Below are positions 24,657-34,305 of a stretch of 64,000 bases of DNA, one piece after another. Position 1 is the stretch's first letter, and every line of letters starts with the position of its first letter. Both the position numbers and the translations under genes were made by a program. Below the pieces are notes generated by a model. The model was not told the origin of the DNA, searched no databases, and worked only from the letters and a program-made list of their open reading frames with translations. Source of the stretch: Streptomyces inusitatus (lineage in GTDB: Bacteria; Actinomycetota; Actinomycetes; Streptomycetales; Streptomycetaceae); NCBI RefSeq assembly GCF_014651115.1, contig NZ_BMWG01000011.1, positions 126,922 through 190,921 of the forward strand, written 5' to 3'.

Positions 24657-25057
24657 GCGAGGAGTTCCTCGGCACCGGCTGGCGCTTCCCGATCCTGCCC
24701 GACGAGGCCGGTCGGCTCGGATACGCCGTCGGGGAGGAGAGCATCGAACACTGTCTGAGGGCCCTGCTCCTCACCGGCGTCGGCGAACGCGTCATGCGCC
24801 CCGACTTCGGCACCCGCGCCCAGGAGTCCGTGTTCGCGCCCGGCAGCGTACAGAGCCTCCGCGACCTGGAGAACTCCATCGCCGACGCGGTCCGCGACCA
24901 CGAGCCCAGAGTCGAGCTGGACGAGGTCCGCGCCGAGGCCGATCCCGCCGACGAGTCCCGGGTCACCGTCTCGGTCGTCTACCGGATCCGGCGCAGCAAC
25001 ACCAAGGCCAACCTGGTCTTCCCGTTCTACGCAGGCCTCACCGGGAGCACCCCATGA
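24653..25057 (+). CDS. eCIS baseplate wedge protein, gp25/GPW family
   Basis: The 134-residue product belongs to the gp25/GPW family: FLGTGWRFPILPDE, EESIEHCLRALLLTGVGERVM and RPDFGTRAQESVF, where the EPR-like motif reads MRPDFG, then strands ending NTKANLVFPFY. The family starts sheath polymerisation by offering a sheath-like strand. It overlaps both neighbours by four bases. Confidence 0.95.
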   Translation: MSEEFLGTGWRFPILPDEAGRLGYAVGEESIEHCLRALLLTGVGERVMRPDFGTRAQESVFAPGSVQSLRDLENSIADAVRDHEPRVELDEVRAEADPADESRVTVSVVYRIRRSNTKANLVFPFYAGLTGSTP

Positions 25058-27003
25058 CCCTGCCCGCGCCGAAGCTGGACGACCTCACCTGGGACGCGAT
25101 CATGGCGGAGTCCCGCCGCCGCGTCCCCGCCGAGTCGGACGGCCTCTGGACGCTCCACGCGCCCGCCGACCCCGGCATCACCCTGCTCGAACTCTTCGCC
25201 CATCTGCTGGAACAGCGGCTCTACTGGCTCGACCAGGTCCCGGACGCCCTCGTGGTCGCCCTGCTGCGGCTGCTCGGCGTCGACCCGCCGCGCCCCGCCC
25301 GCGCCGCCGCCACCGTGCTGCACCTCATCGTGCCGACCGACCCCGGCGCACCCGTCCCCGTCGTCCGCGCCGGGACGCCCCTCTCCAGGGACCCGCTGGG
25401 ACGCGTCGTCTTCACCCTCGACGACGAGGTGGCCGCCTTCCCCCTCGACCCGGACGGCGAGATCACCGCGGTGACCGACCGGGACCGCACGGCGGACCTG
25501 CGGGCCCGCCGGGGCGTCCCCCTGCTGGCGAGCGACGGCGGCCCCTCCTCGGCCCGCTTCACCCTCCCGCTCACCGGCGAACTCCCCGCTCCCGGACCGC
25601 TCTCCCTGCTCGTCGAGGTGGACGCGCCCGCCGCCGTCACACCCGAGTGGCTGCCCGGCGCGACCGATGGCGTGCCCCCGCCCGCGGAACTGAACTGGTC
25701 CTGGTTCCGCCCCGGCACCGACCGGGGCGGCGCGTTCGGGAAGGTCGAGGACGGCACCGCCGGACTCCGCAGATCCGGCGTCGTCCGGCTGCACCCGCCG
25801 CCCGGCTGGACCACCCGGGACTCGGGGCTGCTGCTGTCGACCCCGGCGGCCACCTTCACCGCGCCGCCCCGGCTGCTGCGGCTCGCGGTCAACGCGTGCG
25901 CCGCCCGCCACCTCCGGCGGCACACCCTCACCGGGGCCGTCCTCGCACAGCAGATCGAAGCCTGGCTGAAACTGCCCGGCCAGCGCCTCGTCCTGCCCGA
26001 AGCCGCCGACGGCCTGCTCGACGCGGCCCTCTCCCTCGCCGACGAGGAGTGGAGCGCCGCCCCGGACTTCACCTTCGGAGCCTCCGCCGACCGGATCTTC
26101 GTCGTCGACCGCGCCGAGGGCGCGCTCGTCTTCGGCGACGGACTCACCGGACGCGTCCCCCGGCCCGACGCCCGAAACGCACGGGCCGACTACACCACCG
26201 GCGGCGGACGGGCCGGAAACGGAGGACTGACGGCGAACTGGCTGCCGGCCGACGACTCCGCGCCCGCCGCCCTCACCGCCACCAGCCTCGTCCAGGCATC
26301 CGGCGGCCAGGACCCGGAGACGGTCCCCGAGGCCCGCCGACGGGCCGCCGCCGCGCTGGGCGAAGTCACCCGCGCGGTCACCGCCGAGGACTTCGTCACC
26401 CTCGCCCGGACCACCCCCGGCGTCGCCGTCGCCCGCGCGCACCCCGCCGTCGGAGAACACCCCGGCCATCCGTGCGCCACCGTGCCGGGCGCGGTCACCC
26501 TCCACATCGTCCCCTCCGCGCCGAGGGACGACCTCACCCGGGAGGACTTCGTCCCCGACCCGCGACCCGACCCGGGCCTGCTGTGCGCCGTCGCCGCCCG
26601 GCTGGACAGAGCCAGGCTCCTCACCTCCGAGGTCTTCGTCCGCCCGCCCGACTACCGCGATGTCACCCTCCGCGTCGATCTGTCCGGCGACCCCGCCGAC
26701 CGCGCCCGCGCCTCCGCCGCGGCCGCCGACGGACTGCGCCGTTATCTCGACCCGCTGATCGGCGGCGAGGACGGCGAAGGATGGCCGTTCGGCGAACCGC
26801 TGCGCCCCTCCGCCCTGCTGCGGGCCGCGCAACGGGCGCTCGGGGACCTCGCGGACGTCCTGGCCGTCGCGATCGGCCTCGACGGCGACGAACCCGACGA
26901 GAGCTGCCGCGATGTGCGACTCCGCGCCGGCGATCTGCCGGTCCTGCGGGCGGTCCGGACCCGGGTCGTGCCCGCGGCCGAGCCGGGAGAGGGGCTGACA
27001 TGA
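25054..27003 (+). CDS. eCIS baseplate wedge protein, J family, copy 1 (Afp11-like)
   Basis: The 649-residue product starts with LDDLTWDAIMAESRRR and GITLLELFAHLLEQRLYWLD, typical of putative baseplate assembly proteins. A variable middle follows. The J-type core has ALVFGDGLTGRVPRP, ADYTTGGGRAGNGGL, VTAEDFVTLARTTPGVAVARA and a C-terminal ferredoxin-like part with RYLDPLIGGEDGEGWPFGEP. It forms wedge dimers with the second J protein around the hub. Confidence 0.92.
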   Translation: MTLPAPKLDDLTWDAIMAESRRRVPAESDGLWTLHAPADPGITLLELFAHLLEQRLYWLDQVPDALVVALLRLLGVDPPRPARAAATVLHLIVPTDPGAPVPVVRAGTPLSRDPLGRVVFTLDDEVAAFPLDPDGEITAVTDRDRTADLRARRGVPLLASDGGPSSARFTLPLTGELPAPGPLSLLVEVDAPAAVTPEWLPGATDGVPPPAELNWSWFRPGTDRGGAFGKVEDGTAGLRRSGVVRLHPPPGWTTRDSGLLLSTPAATFTAPPRLLRLAVNACAARHLRRHTLTGAVLAQQIEAWLKLPGQRLVLPEAADGLLDAALSLADEEWSAAPDFTFGASADRIFVVDRAEGALVFGDGLTGRVPRPDARNARADYTTGGGRAGNGGLTANWLPADDSAPAALTATSLVQASGGQDPETVPEARRRAAAALGEVTRAVTAEDFVTLARTTPGVAVARAHPAVGEHPGHPCATVPGAVTLHIVPSAPRDDLTREDFVPDPRPDPGLLCAVAARLDRARLLTSEVFVRPPDYRDVTLRVDLSGDPADRARASAAAADGLRRYLDPLIGGEDGEGWPFGEPLRPSALLRAAQRALGDLADVLAVAIGLDGDEPDESCRDVRLRAGDLPVLRAVRTRVVPAAEPGEGLT

Positions 27004-29030
27004 GCGGCGAGGTGTGGTGGGAGCGCGACGCGCGCACCGAGGGCGGACTCGTCCCGGGCCCCGGCCCGACCGGCGTCCAGCCCGAACTGGTCGACGCCAC
27101 CCCCGAGACGGCCCGCGCCCGCGTACGCGGCCGGATCACCGCGTACACCCCCGACTGGACCGACCCGGACCGCCAGGACGCGGGAGTCGCGCTCGTCCGT
27201 GTCTTCGGCGCCCAGCTCGCGTCCGTCCTCACCCGGGTGAACCGGCTCCCCGAGAAGATCCTCGCCGAGCATCTCGCGACGGCGGGGGTACGCAGACGTC
27301 CGGCCGGAGCGGCCGCCGCCCTGCTGGAGTTCACCGTGAACCCGCCGGACGGCGCGTCCGTCCTCGTCCCCGCCGGATTCCAGGCGGCCGCCTCCGGCCC
27401 GGCGGGACAGGTGATCTTCGAGACGGACGACGATCTGTACGCGACGCCCGCCCGGCTCACCGCGCTCGCCGTCCAGGAGGCCGGGAAACTCGAACTCCTC
27501 CCGCTGGGCCCCGCCGGGCCGGGCCACCCCTTCGCGCCCTTCGGCCGCGACCCCGAGCCGGGCAACGGCCTGTGGATCGCGCTGGCCGGGACCGCCGCCC
27601 CCTACCCCCGGCTCTCCCTGGGGTTCGTCGTCGTCGCCGACCCGCCCGCGCCCGCCGCCTCCGACGGCCCCGCGCCGCGGCCGGAGCCCCCCGAGCCGCT
27701 GCTGCGCTGGGACGTGCTGGACGGCACCGGATTCACCCCCGCCGAAGTCGCCAGGGACGGCACGGACGGACTGCGCGCCAGCGGCACCGTCGAACTGCGC
27801 GTCCCGCGCTCCTGGCGGCCGGGGAACGCCCCGGGCCTGCCGGGCCCCCCGCTCCGCTGGCTGCGGCTGCGGCTCGCCCACGGCTCCTTCGCCGGGCCCG
27901 CGCCCGTCCTCTCCGGAGTCCGGCTGAACACGGCCTCGGCCACGGCCACCCGCACCATCAGGGACGAACCCCTCCAGCCGGTCCAGGGCCCGCCGGGCGC
28001 GGGCCGCCGGATGACGCTGAGCCAGGTCCCCATCCTCGAAGGATCGGTGGTCATCGAGGTCGACGACGACCCGGGCGGCGATGTCTTCGGCACCACCGCC
28101 GCCGTCACCTCCCGCTGGCGGGAGACGCCCGGCCTGGCCGGACACGGCCCCGCCGACCGGGTGTTCACCGTCGACCACGAGACGGGCGAGATCGCCTTCG
28201 GCGACGGCGTCCACGGAGCCGCCGTCCCGCCCGGCTTCCGCAACGTCCGCGCCGTGCGCTACCGGGTGGGCGGCGGCAGCGCGGGATCCGTCCGGGCGGG
28301 AGCCGTCGGCACCGTGGTCACCGCGCTGCCGTTCGTCACCGGCGTCACCAACCCCTTCCCGGCCTCGGGCGGCACCGACCCCGAACCCGACGCCGACGCG
28401 ATGCGCCGGGGCGTCGGCGAACTGCGCGCCCGGGGACGGGCCGTGGCCCCCGCCGACTACGGACTCCTGGCCACCCGGACGCCCGGCGCGTCCGTGGCGC
28501 GCGCCCAGGGCGTGCCCGGCCTCCACCCCGACCACCCGGGAGTGCCCATCCCCGGCGTCGTCGGCGTCCTGGTCGTACCGCCCGGGGACGACAGCGGCGA
28601 ACCGCCCACGCCGTCCGCCGCGACCCTGCGCGCGGTCGCCGACCACCTCGCCCGCGCCGCCGCCCCCACCGGGGTCACGGTCGTCGCCGCCCCCGCCCGC
28701 TACCGGCGGATCGGGGTCGAGGCGCGGGTCACCCTCGACCCCGACCAGGACCGGGCCGTGACACTGGCCCGCGCGGGCGACGCGATCACCGCCTACCTCG
28801 ACCCGCTGCGCGGCGGGGAGAACGGCGCGGGCTGGCCGTTCGGCGGCACCCTGCGACACGCCCTCCTGGTCCGGCGGCTGCTGGCCGTCGAAGGAGTGCT
28901 GGCCGTCTCCGGCCTCACCCTCGTGGTCGACGGACAGCGCAAGCGGCCCTGCACCGACCACGCCCTCGCGCCGCACACCCTCGTCTGGCCGGAACGCCCG
29001 CTGCTGATCCCCGGGAGAGACCGCCCATGA
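27000..29030 (+). CDS. eCIS baseplate wedge protein, J family, copy 2 (Afp12-like)
   Basis: The 676-residue product has the same plan as the preceding gene. An N-terminal segment (QDAGVALVRVFGAQLASVLTR) precedes strands (AALLEFTVNPPDGASVLVPA). The core has EIAFGDGVHGAAVPPGFRNV and YRVGGGSAGSV, and the end reads YLDPLRGGENGAGWPFGG. The shared FGDG and GGG-x-G motifs and the similar endings show that the two J proteins are paralogues. It overlaps the first J gene and the gpI-type gene by four bases each. Confidence 0.9.
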   Translation: MSGEVWWERDARTEGGLVPGPGPTGVQPELVDATPETARARVRGRITAYTPDWTDPDRQDAGVALVRVFGAQLASVLTRVNRLPEKILAEHLATAGVRRRPAGAAAALLEFTVNPPDGASVLVPAGFQAAASGPAGQVIFETDDDLYATPARLTALAVQEAGKLELLPLGPAGPGHPFAPFGRDPEPGNGLWIALAGTAAPYPRLSLGFVVVADPPAPAASDGPAPRPEPPEPLLRWDVLDGTGFTPAEVARDGTDGLRASGTVELRVPRSWRPGNAPGLPGPPLRWLRLRLAHGSFAGPAPVLSGVRLNTASATATRTIRDEPLQPVQGPPGAGRRMTLSQVPILEGSVVIEVDDDPGGDVFGTTAAVTSRWRETPGLAGHGPADRVFTVDHETGEIAFGDGVHGAAVPPGFRNVRAVRYRVGGGSAGSVRAGAVGTVVTALPFVTGVTNPFPASGGTDPEPDADAMRRGVGELRARGRAVAPADYGLLATRTPGASVARAQGVPGLHPDHPGVPIPGVVGVLVVPPGDDSGEPPTPSAATLRAVADHLARAAAPTGVTVVAAPARYRRIGVEARVTLDPDQDRAVTLARAGDAITAYLDPLRGGENGAGWPFGGTLRHALLVRRLLAVEGVLAVSGLTLVVDGQRKRPCTDHALAPHTLVWPERPLLIPGRDRP

Positions 29031-30997
29031 CCTGCGCGTCAGGACCCGCCACCTTCCGCCTGCTCGACGCCCATGTCGGCTGGGACCAGCGGGAGGTCCA
29101 TAACCTCGTCGGCTTCGACGACCCGGCCGGAGTGCGCCTCGCCCACCCCGGCTCCGCACCCGAGGGGCCCACCAGGCGCGCCCTGCTGCCCTGGTTCCCC
29201 GACCGCCGCCTCACCCCGGGCGAAGGACACTGCGACTGGTATCTGCTCACCCCCGACCGGCCCCGGCTGCTGCGCCGGGACGCCTGCTCCGAGGGCTGGA
29301 CACCCGTCTGGCCGCCCGGCTGCGAACCCGAACCCCCGCGCGCCCCGGTCTCCGTCGCCGCACGGGGAAACCGGCTCGCCGTGGTCGAGACCGACCGGGT
29401 ACGGGTCTGGCGGCACCAGGGCCGACACCTCGCGGGCGTGATCCCGGTCGACCGGCCCGTCTGGGCCGCCCCGGCGGCGGGCGACGAGATCCTCGTCGCC
29501 CGCGAACCCGACACCGATCTGCGGCGCTACAGCACGGCGGGGGAGTTCCTCGGCCTGCTGCGCACCGGAGCCCCGGGCCGGATCGTCGGGCTGCGGACCG
29601 GCCCGGGCCGGACGATCTGGCTGCTCACCGACGACGGCGTACGGCTGCGGATCCACCGAGGCGGCCGGAAGCGCCCGTTCCGGACGGTCACCGCGGCCGA
29701 GCTGGCCGCGACCCTGCCGCCGAGCACCCTCGTCTCGGCGACCGAGGAGGGCTTCTGTCTGCGGGAGCCCGGCCCGGACACCACGGTGACCCGCTGCTTC
29801 GACTGGCGGGGCGAACCACGCGAGGCCCCTTCGCCGCCGACCGACGAGTACGTCACCTCCGGATCCTGCCTCACCACCCTGATCGACAGCGGCGTCTCGC
29901 GCTGCCGCTGGCACCGCGTCAGGGTGGACGCCGACCTCCCCACGGGCACGGCGGTCACCGTCTCGATCGTGGTCTCCGAGGACGGACGGTACGAGGACAC
30001 CGACTGGCAGACGGCGGTCCCCGGAGCCGCCGACTTCCTCGTCGACCAGCCGCCGGGCCGCTTTCTGCGGCTGCGGCTGCGGCTGACCGGCGACGGCGGC
30101 GCGACCCCGGTCGTACGCCGGATCCGACTGGATCTCCCCCGCTCCACCAGCGCGGACCTGCTCCCCGCGGCGTTCCGCGAGGACCCGGCCGCGGACGACT
30201 TCACCGAGCGCTTCCTGTCGCTGTTCGACGCCTCGCTCGGCGAACTCGACCGGGTGATCGAGCGCTGTCCCGCCCTGCTGGACCCGGCCGGAGTCCCGGA
30301 CCGGGTGCTGCCCTGGCTCGCCGGGCTGCTGGGCCTGTCGTTCGAGGCGGGCTGGGACGCGCGCACCCGGCGCGCGCTGCTGGCCGCCGCCCCGGAGCTG
30401 TACCGGCGCAGGGGCACACCCTGGGCGCTGCGCGAAGCGGTCCGCATCGTGTTCGGCGCGACCCCGGTCATCGACGAACTGGCGGCCGACCGCCGCTGGG
30501 CCCTGATCCGGCGGACGGCGGAGGGGACCGGGACCGGGACCAGTACCGGGACCGACGGCCCGGGGCTGGGCGGCGTCCGGCTGTTCGGCCGGTCGGCGAG
30601 CAGATTCCGGCTGGACGGATCGGCCCTCGGCGCGGGACCCCTGCGGGCCTTCGGCGACCCGGACACCGATCCGCTCACCGCCCACGCCCACCGGTTCCGG
30701 GTCCTGCTGCCGGCCGGCTCGGCGGACGAGAAGGCGCTGCGGCGGCTGGTGGGCCGACAGGCCCCCGCGCACACCGCCGGATCGGTCCGCACCGGCGGCG
30801 CGGGGTTCGTGGTCGGCTCACGGTCCACAGTCGGGGTGGACACCTCCTTCGTTCCGCTGCCGCCGCCGGTGCTGGGCGGCGAACACCCCCCGCGGCTCAA
30901 CCGCGACGCGGTGCTCCGACCGGGGCCGCGAGGAGCGCGCCACGGGGTGATCGTCGGGGCGGTCTCCGGCATCGGCGTGCACACACAGGTCTGGTGA
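29027..30997 (+). CDS. eCIS baseplate protein, phage P2 gpI-like with N-terminal beta-propeller-like extension
   Basis: The 656-residue product has two parts. Residues about 380-510 (DLLPAAFREDP, FTERFLSLFDASLGELDRVI, LPWLAGLLGLSFEAGWD, LYRRRGTPWALREAVRIVFG) fit the P2 tail protein I family of wedge proteins. The first 370 residues are strand-rich repeats of about 40 residues (VSVAARGNRLAVVETDRVRV; AAGDEILVAREPDTDLRRYS; GRTIWLLTDDGVRLRIH) reminiscent of a beta-propeller, then a sandwich-like segment. A Gly-Thr repeat (TGTGTSTGTDG) lies at residue 505 on. The propeller reading is inference. Confidence 0.85.
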   Translation: MTCASGPATFRLLDAHVGWDQREVHNLVGFDDPAGVRLAHPGSAPEGPTRRALLPWFPDRRLTPGEGHCDWYLLTPDRPRLLRRDACSEGWTPVWPPGCEPEPPRAPVSVAARGNRLAVVETDRVRVWRHQGRHLAGVIPVDRPVWAAPAAGDEILVAREPDTDLRRYSTAGEFLGLLRTGAPGRIVGLRTGPGRTIWLLTDDGVRLRIHRGGRKRPFRTVTAAELAATLPPSTLVSATEEGFCLREPGPDTTVTRCFDWRGEPREAPSPPTDEYVTSGSCLTTLIDSGVSRCRWHRVRVDADLPTGTAVTVSIVVSEDGRYEDTDWQTAVPGAADFLVDQPPGRFLRLRLRLTGDGGATPVVRRIRLDLPRSTSADLLPAAFREDPAADDFTERFLSLFDASLGELDRVIERCPALLDPAGVPDRVLPWLAGLLGLSFEAGWDARTRRALLAAAPELYRRRGTPWALREAVRIVFGATPVIDELAADRRWALIRRTAEGTGTGTSTGTDGPGLGGVRLFGRSASRFRLDGSALGAGPLRAFGDPDTDPLTAHAHRFRVLLPAGSADEKALRRLVGRQAPAHTAGSVRTGGAGFVVGSRSTVGVDTSFVPLPPPVLGGEHPPRLNRDAVLRPGPRGARHGVIVGAVSGIGVHTQVW

Positions 30998-31009
30998 GAG
31001 GACAGTGCG

Positions 31010-32341
31010 ATGACAGAACCAGCGTCAGAGACGGCATCGGGACCGGGAACAGGACCGGGAACAGGACCGGGCACGGCGCACACCGAGGGCTTCGACGAGC
31101 CCCCGCTGCGCAGACTGCGCTACTTCCACGGCCAGATGCTGGGAGCCAGGGACTTCCAGCGGGAACAGGACTACTACCGGCAGAAACTGAAGCTGCGGCT
31201 GCGCGCCCTGCTGGGCTACGGCGTGGTCTGCGGACTGTTCGTGACACCGGTGCCGCCCGACCGGGACGACTGTCACGACGAGGCCGACGGCCCGGGGGCG
31301 GACGCCGCCCCCGACGCCGCCCCCGCGCGGGACGGGACCCCCGAGCCGACCGGCGGCCCCGGGCCCGACGGCGGCGAACACTTCCGCCGCCGTCCCCGCG
31401 TACGGATCACCCCCGGCCTCGCCGTCGACTGCGACGGCAACGAGGTCGTGGTGCGCGGCGGCTGCGTCGTCGACCTGTGGAAGGCGCTGCCCCCCGACGA
31501 ACGCCACACGGACACTGTCTGGGTGGGCGTCCAGTACGGCGAGCGCCCCGTCGAACCCACCCGCGCCGTGTACAACGACGGCTGCGCGGACACCTCCGAC
31601 TGCGAGTTCGGCTGGACCGAGGAGTGCTACACCGTCAAGGTCACCGGCTGCGAGCCGCCCAAGGACGAGCGCTGCGACACCTGCCGCTCCCGCTGCGAGC
31701 ACACCGTGCTCTGGCTGGCCAGGATCGAGGGGATCGACTGGCACCGGCCGGTCCGCCCGGACCGGATCCATATGAACGTCCGCAGGCCCTTCGGCCGCCA
31801 TCTCCCCGTCGTGATCACCGGAGTGAACTGGATCCACGGCCACACCTACACCGTCGACGAGGCCAAAGCACTGCTCGGCACCCAGGACGAGGACGGCGGA
31901 CTCGTCGTCCGGTTCTCCGACGGCGTCCGCGCCGACACCCTCCAACCCGGCGTCGTGGAGATCCAGGTCATCGAGGGCGGCGCGGGCCGCAACGCCTCCA
32001 CCTGGTACATGGGCGGCGCGTTCGCCGAACCCACCGGCCACGAGGAGTTCACCGACCGCTTCCGCTACCGGCAGACGACGCGCGAGACGCTCCAGGACGG
32101 CGACCGCGTCCTGATCACCGTGCGCGCCGCCTTCCTCCTCGACCGCTGCTGCCGCCCGGTCGACGGCACCCATGTCGGCGGGCGCGTGCCCACGATCGAC
32201 GCCGGACCGCACCCGACGGCGGCCTCCACCGGACCTTCCGGCGTCTGTGTCCTGCCCCCCTCCGGCGTCGGCCCCTGGACCTCGGGCACCGGCGCGGGCG
32301 GGGACGTGTTCGAGAGCTGGTTCTTTGTGAAGGAGCGCTGA
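31010..32341 (+). CDS. eCIS accessory protein with FxGQ module, cysteine-rich
   Basis: This 443-residue protein follows a 12-nt gap. After a Gly-Pro-Thr repeat it carries RYFHGQMLGARDFQREQDYY and GYGVVCGLFV, then ITPGLAVDCDGNEVVV. The same order of motifs recurs in the next two large genes. The centre is cysteine-rich, with nine Cys in about 40 residues (GCADTSDC ... CDTCRSRC), and CCRP follows later, which suggests a metal site or cross-links. The C-terminal part alternates strands (TVLWLARIEGIDW; LLGTQDEDGGLVVRFSDG). Function is unknown; a baseplate or fibre-collar role is inferred. Confidence 0.8.
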   Translation: MTEPASETASGPGTGPGTGPGTAHTEGFDEPPLRRLRYFHGQMLGARDFQREQDYYRQKLKLRLRALLGYGVVCGLFVTPVPPDRDDCHDEADGPGADAAPDAAPARDGTPEPTGGPGPDGGEHFRRRPRVRITPGLAVDCDGNEVVVRGGCVVDLWKALPPDERHTDTVWVGVQYGERPVEPTRAVYNDGCADTSDCEFGWTEECYTVKVTGCEPPKDERCDTCRSRCEHTVLWLARIEGIDWHRPVRPDRIHMNVRRPFGRHLPVVITGVNWIHGHTYTVDEAKALLGTQDEDGGLVVRFSDGVRADTLQPGVVEIQVIEGGAGRNASTWYMGGAFAEPTGHEEFTDRFRYRQTTRETLQDGDRVLITVRAAFLLDRCCRPVDGTHVGGRVPTIDAGPHPTAASTGPSGVCVLPPSGVGPWTSGTGAGGDVFESWFFVKER

Positions 32342-32343
32342 TC

Positions 32344-34305
32344 ATGGGAACAGGATGCGGATGCGGCTGCGGGGGCGCGTCGGCCCGGCCGTCCGCCTTC
32401 GTCCGGCCGCGCTTCTTCGCCGGACAGCTGCTGACCGAGGACGACCTCGGTCTGCTGGTCGACTACACCACCGCGAAGAACCGGCTCCACAACCGTTCGC
32501 TGTACGGCCCCGGAGTGGTCCGCGGCCTCGAAGTCGCCTGCGCCCCCTGCGGCGGCGGCACCGTCGTGGTCCGGCCCGGCCACGCGCTCGACCCCGAGGG
32601 CCACGACATCGTGGTGCCCTGCGCCGAGAGCGTCGACGTACGCGCCCTCGTCCAGGAACAGCGGGTCGCCTCGCTCGGCGCGGACTGCGGCGAACCGTGC
32701 GACGGCGGCGGACCGCGCCGCTACGGCCTCTTCGTACGGTACGAGGAGAGCCAGGTCGAACCGGTCGCCCCGTACGCCACCGAGGAACCCTGCCCCTCAC
32801 CGGGATGCGTGCCCTCCCGGCTCCGGGAAGGATTCCGCTTCGTCATCGGACGGGCCGATGCCGACGACCACCGCCACAACCCCGGCACCCTGCTGCTCGC
32901 CGCCCTGGGCGATCTGACCAGGGCGGAGGATGTACGAAACCGGGACCGAAGGCTCGGACGCCATGTCGACGCCCTGTTCGCCGCCTCGCTCGCCCCGGGC
33001 CGCACCTTCCGGTTCGACGCCGCCGACGGGAAGCGCTACACCGAGGGACTCGCCTGGCTGCGCGAGAACGGCGACGGCGGAACCCCGACGCCGCAGGCGG
33101 CCCGTACGACGACCGAGCACGTCCGCGCGGTGGCCGCCGCCATCGCCCGATACGACACCTACGACCGGGCAGGACAGGAACAGCTCCTCCGTGACTACCC
33201 CGATCTCGCCGGGGTCCCCGACGCCCGGGGCGTCCTCGGGGCGGCCTGCGAGCGGCTCGCCGGCACCGACACGGAAGCCGTCTGGCCGAACCCGCTGACC
33301 CGCTCGATCGCCCGCGCCGTGGTCACCGAGACCCGGGCCAGGATCGTCCCCGCCCAGGGCGACCCCGACGCACCGCTGGAAGTACGGCTGCTGGCCCAGG
33401 GCACCCCGCTCAGCCACGCGCTCCAGGCGGAGTTCCGCGCCGATCTCCACCTCGTCCGGGACTGGCTGCTGGGCCGCCTCGACCTCTCGACCGTCGACAC
33501 CGACTGCGCACTGCGCTCCGACACCGTCCGCGTCGACCTGCCCCCGCCGCTGCCGACCCCGCCGCCGGACAGCGTCGAGAAGGTGACCGCCGCCGACCTG
33601 CGGCAGATCGCCGAGGCGATCGCCGCGCTCACCACCGCCGTACGCCGCTTCCTCACCGAGGCCGCCTGCGCCGCCCTCAGCCCGCCGCACTCCGACACCA
33701 CCGACACCGATGTGCTGCTCGCCCGGGTCGAACTGGACGGCTGCGACGTCGTACGCGTCTGCTTCGCGACCCGCGAACAGGTGCTGCCCGGCGGCTCGGC
33801 CTACGGCGAATGGCTGCCGAAGCTCTACCGGCTGCGCGAACTGGCCGGCCGGCTCTGCTACGGACCGGTGCCCCGCTACCGGCAGCCGGACATCCCCGCC
33901 GAGGGCCCGGTGCCCCGGCCGTACGCCGAAGCCCTGCTCGACGACCCGCCGCCCACCGGGGACCTTGAGGAGATGCTGTGCGTGCTGCTCACCCCAGCCC
34001 CGGGCGAGACACCGCCGAAGGCACTGCACGAACAGCTCCGCACCACCCCCAGCGAGGTGACGGACAGCCACCGGGAACTGGCCCTGCTCAGAACCAGGGT
34101 GACCGAGCTGACCAGTGCCCTGGACGGGCTGCGGGCGGAGCTGGACGGCGTACGCGAACAGGCCGGACGGGCCGCCGACCGGCCGCCGGAGCGGCCCGGC
34201 CGACGGCCGAAGGAACCGGAGGGCGCGCCGCCGAGCGCCCCCGCCGGGCCGCCCGCCAGAAAGCCCCGCGCACCCCGCACCCCGAAATCGGGTGAGACCG
34301 CATGA
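32344..34305 (+). CDS. eCIS accessory protein with FxGQ module, 653 aa
   Basis: The start lies two bases after the previous stop. The N-terminus has a Cys-Gly run (GTGCGCGCGG), then PRFFAGQLLTEDDLGLLVDY, GPGVVRGLEV and VVRPGHALDPEGHDIVV, which align by eye with the flanking proteins. A long helical region follows (TTEHVRAVAAAIARYDTYDR; ADLRQIAEAIAALTTAVRRF). Near residue 580 a coiled-coil-like helix (HRELALLRTRVTELTSALDG) leads into a basic, Pro-rich tail. The family was not recognised; a structural role in the particle is inferred from position and from the shared module. Confidence 0.8.
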   Translation: MGTGCGCGCGGASARPSAFVRPRFFAGQLLTEDDLGLLVDYTTAKNRLHNRSLYGPGVVRGLEVACAPCGGGTVVVRPGHALDPEGHDIVVPCAESVDVRALVQEQRVASLGADCGEPCDGGGPRRYGLFVRYEESQVEPVAPYATEEPCPSPGCVPSRLREGFRFVIGRADADDHRHNPGTLLLAALGDLTRAEDVRNRDRRLGRHVDALFAASLAPGRTFRFDAADGKRYTEGLAWLRENGDGGTPTPQAARTTTEHVRAVAAAIARYDTYDRAGQEQLLRDYPDLAGVPDARGVLGAACERLAGTDTEAVWPNPLTRSIARAVVTETRARIVPAQGDPDAPLEVRLLAQGTPLSHALQAEFRADLHLVRDWLLGRLDLSTVDTDCALRSDTVRVDLPPPLPTPPPDSVEKVTAADLRQIAEAIAALTTAVRRFLTEAACAALSPPHSDTTDTDVLLARVELDGCDVVRVCFATREQVLPGGSAYGEWLPKLYRLRELAGRLCYGPVPRYRQPDIPAEGPVPRPYAEALLDDPPPTGDLEEMLCVLLTPAPGETPPKALHEQLRTTPSEVTDSHRELALLRTRVTELTSALDGLRAELDGVREQAGRAADRPPERPGRRPKEPEGAPPSAPAGPPARKPRAPRTPKSGETA

